A DNA stretch of 64,000 bases from Stomatobaculum sp. F0698 (lineage in GTDB: Bacteria; Bacillota; Clostridia; Lachnospirales; Lachnospiraceae). Shown one piece after another: positions 63,640 to 64,000 of this stretch; position 1 is the first letter of the stretch; each line of letters starts with the position of its first letter. The stretch is taken from positions 1,674,001 to 1,738,000 of the forward strand of contig NZ_CP130060.1 in NCBI RefSeq assembly GCF_030644385.1. The letters are read 5' to 3'. Made by a program: the position numbers and the translations under genes. Below the pieces are notes generated by a model. That model did no database searches, had not been told where the DNA came from, and was given only the letters and a program-made list of their open reading frames with translations.

Positions 63640-64000
63640 TTAAGCTTCCGCGTTCGACGTATCGTTTTTCCCTCTGTCCGCTTCTCCCGCAGCTTCAAGG
63701 GATGCAGGCTCTTCGCTCTCCTTTGCCGCCTGTGTTTCGGCCGGCGCGGCTTCGAGCTCTGCCGGTACGGGAAGGGGCTCAGGCTCTCTGTCGTAAATCT
63801 CCGCGAGCATGCGGCAGTGCCAGATTAAGTGCTCGGTAAAACCGTTCTTCGGCATGCGCCACTGCCAGTTTCCGCCCGCCGTACTCGGCACATTGATGCG
63901 CGCCTCGTTGCCTAAGCCAAGGTAATCCCACATCGGGATGATGACCGTGTCCGCGACACTCGCGAGCACGGTGCGAATGCAGTCCCAGTAGAGATCGCTC
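63640..64000 (-). CDS. malQ: 4-alpha-glucanotransferase, C-terminal part
   Basis: The frame is open from the right edge. The first residues (SDLYWDCIRTVLASVADTVI, WDYLGLGNEARINVPSTAG, NWQWRMPKNGFTEHL) match the end of amylomaltase MalQ (usually PMQDxLGLGxEARMNxPxTxxGNWxWR). It normally ends soon after this; here an acidic Glu/Ala-rich tail of about 45 residues follows (AAPAETQAAKESEEPASLEA), which is unusual. The rest lies outside the window. Confidence 0.92.
   Translation of the reverse strand, partial: SDLYWDCIRTVLASVADTVIIPMWDYLGLGNEARINVPSTAGGNWQWRMPKNGFTEHLIWHCRMLAEIYDREPEPLPVPAELEAAPAETQAAKESEEPASLEAAGEADRGKNDTSNAEA

Overview
The window looks like the chromosome of a Firmicute of the Clostridia, most likely Lachnospiraceae. 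The reasons are the gdpP-rplI-dnaB gene order, MutS2, MecA, YhaM, a CIRCE-controlled hsp20, a yjdF gene with a riboswitch-like leader, a 2[4Fe-4S] ferredoxin and secreted proteins with aromatic cell-wall-binding repeats. Core genes are fairly GC-rich. The 24-37 kb stretch and a few other segments are visibly more AT-rich. I cannot name the species.

Layout. 1-2.3 kb: lacZ-type beta-galactosidase running off the left edge. 2.3-11.4 kb: a module of AraC regulator, ECF transporter (S, T, fused double ATPase) and two half-size ABC exporters. It is bracketed by two copies of the hsp20 3' end plus terminator; intact hsp20, with promoter and CIRCE operator, is on the right. 11.4-16 kb: fluoride channel, M32 carboxypeptidase, Nudix hydrolase, Spx/ArsC-like and thioredoxin-like proteins. 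16-24.3 kb: accessory genes, including a Fic protein with heptad repeats, yjdF, a coupled DUF3791-DUF3990-DUF3791 cassette, hydrolases and membrane proteins.

24.3-37.3 kb: a mosaic island. It holds a DUF262/HNH restriction-like protein beside a broken PD-(D/E)XK nuclease, a truncated IS30 transposase, a near-identical duplicated HAD-TfoX module, two damaged ATP-binding AlbA-type genes, a MazG-like hydrolase and an AT-rich FAD oxidoreductase. It ends at the 3' end of rlmD. Three orphan copies of the last codons of a rumA/RlmD-type gene, each with its stop codon and in the orientation of rlmD, punctuate it. This suggests repeated integration at rum-type sites.

37.3-64 kb: mainly core genes. 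They are an operon of HtrA-like protein, yhaM and rlmD; mutS2; a two-component system followed by two secreted wall-binding proteins whose promoters share a GTAAG direct repeat at the same spacing from the -10; an aminotransferase-Lrp operon; GH18-RibU-TsaC-dCMP deaminase; a candidate independent ncRNA of about 330 nt; mecA; ferredoxin; gdpP-rplI-dnaB; ybaK; a class A penicillin-binding protein; and the end of malQ at the right edge.

Functional and family assignments rest on motifs read by eye. No database search was possible.
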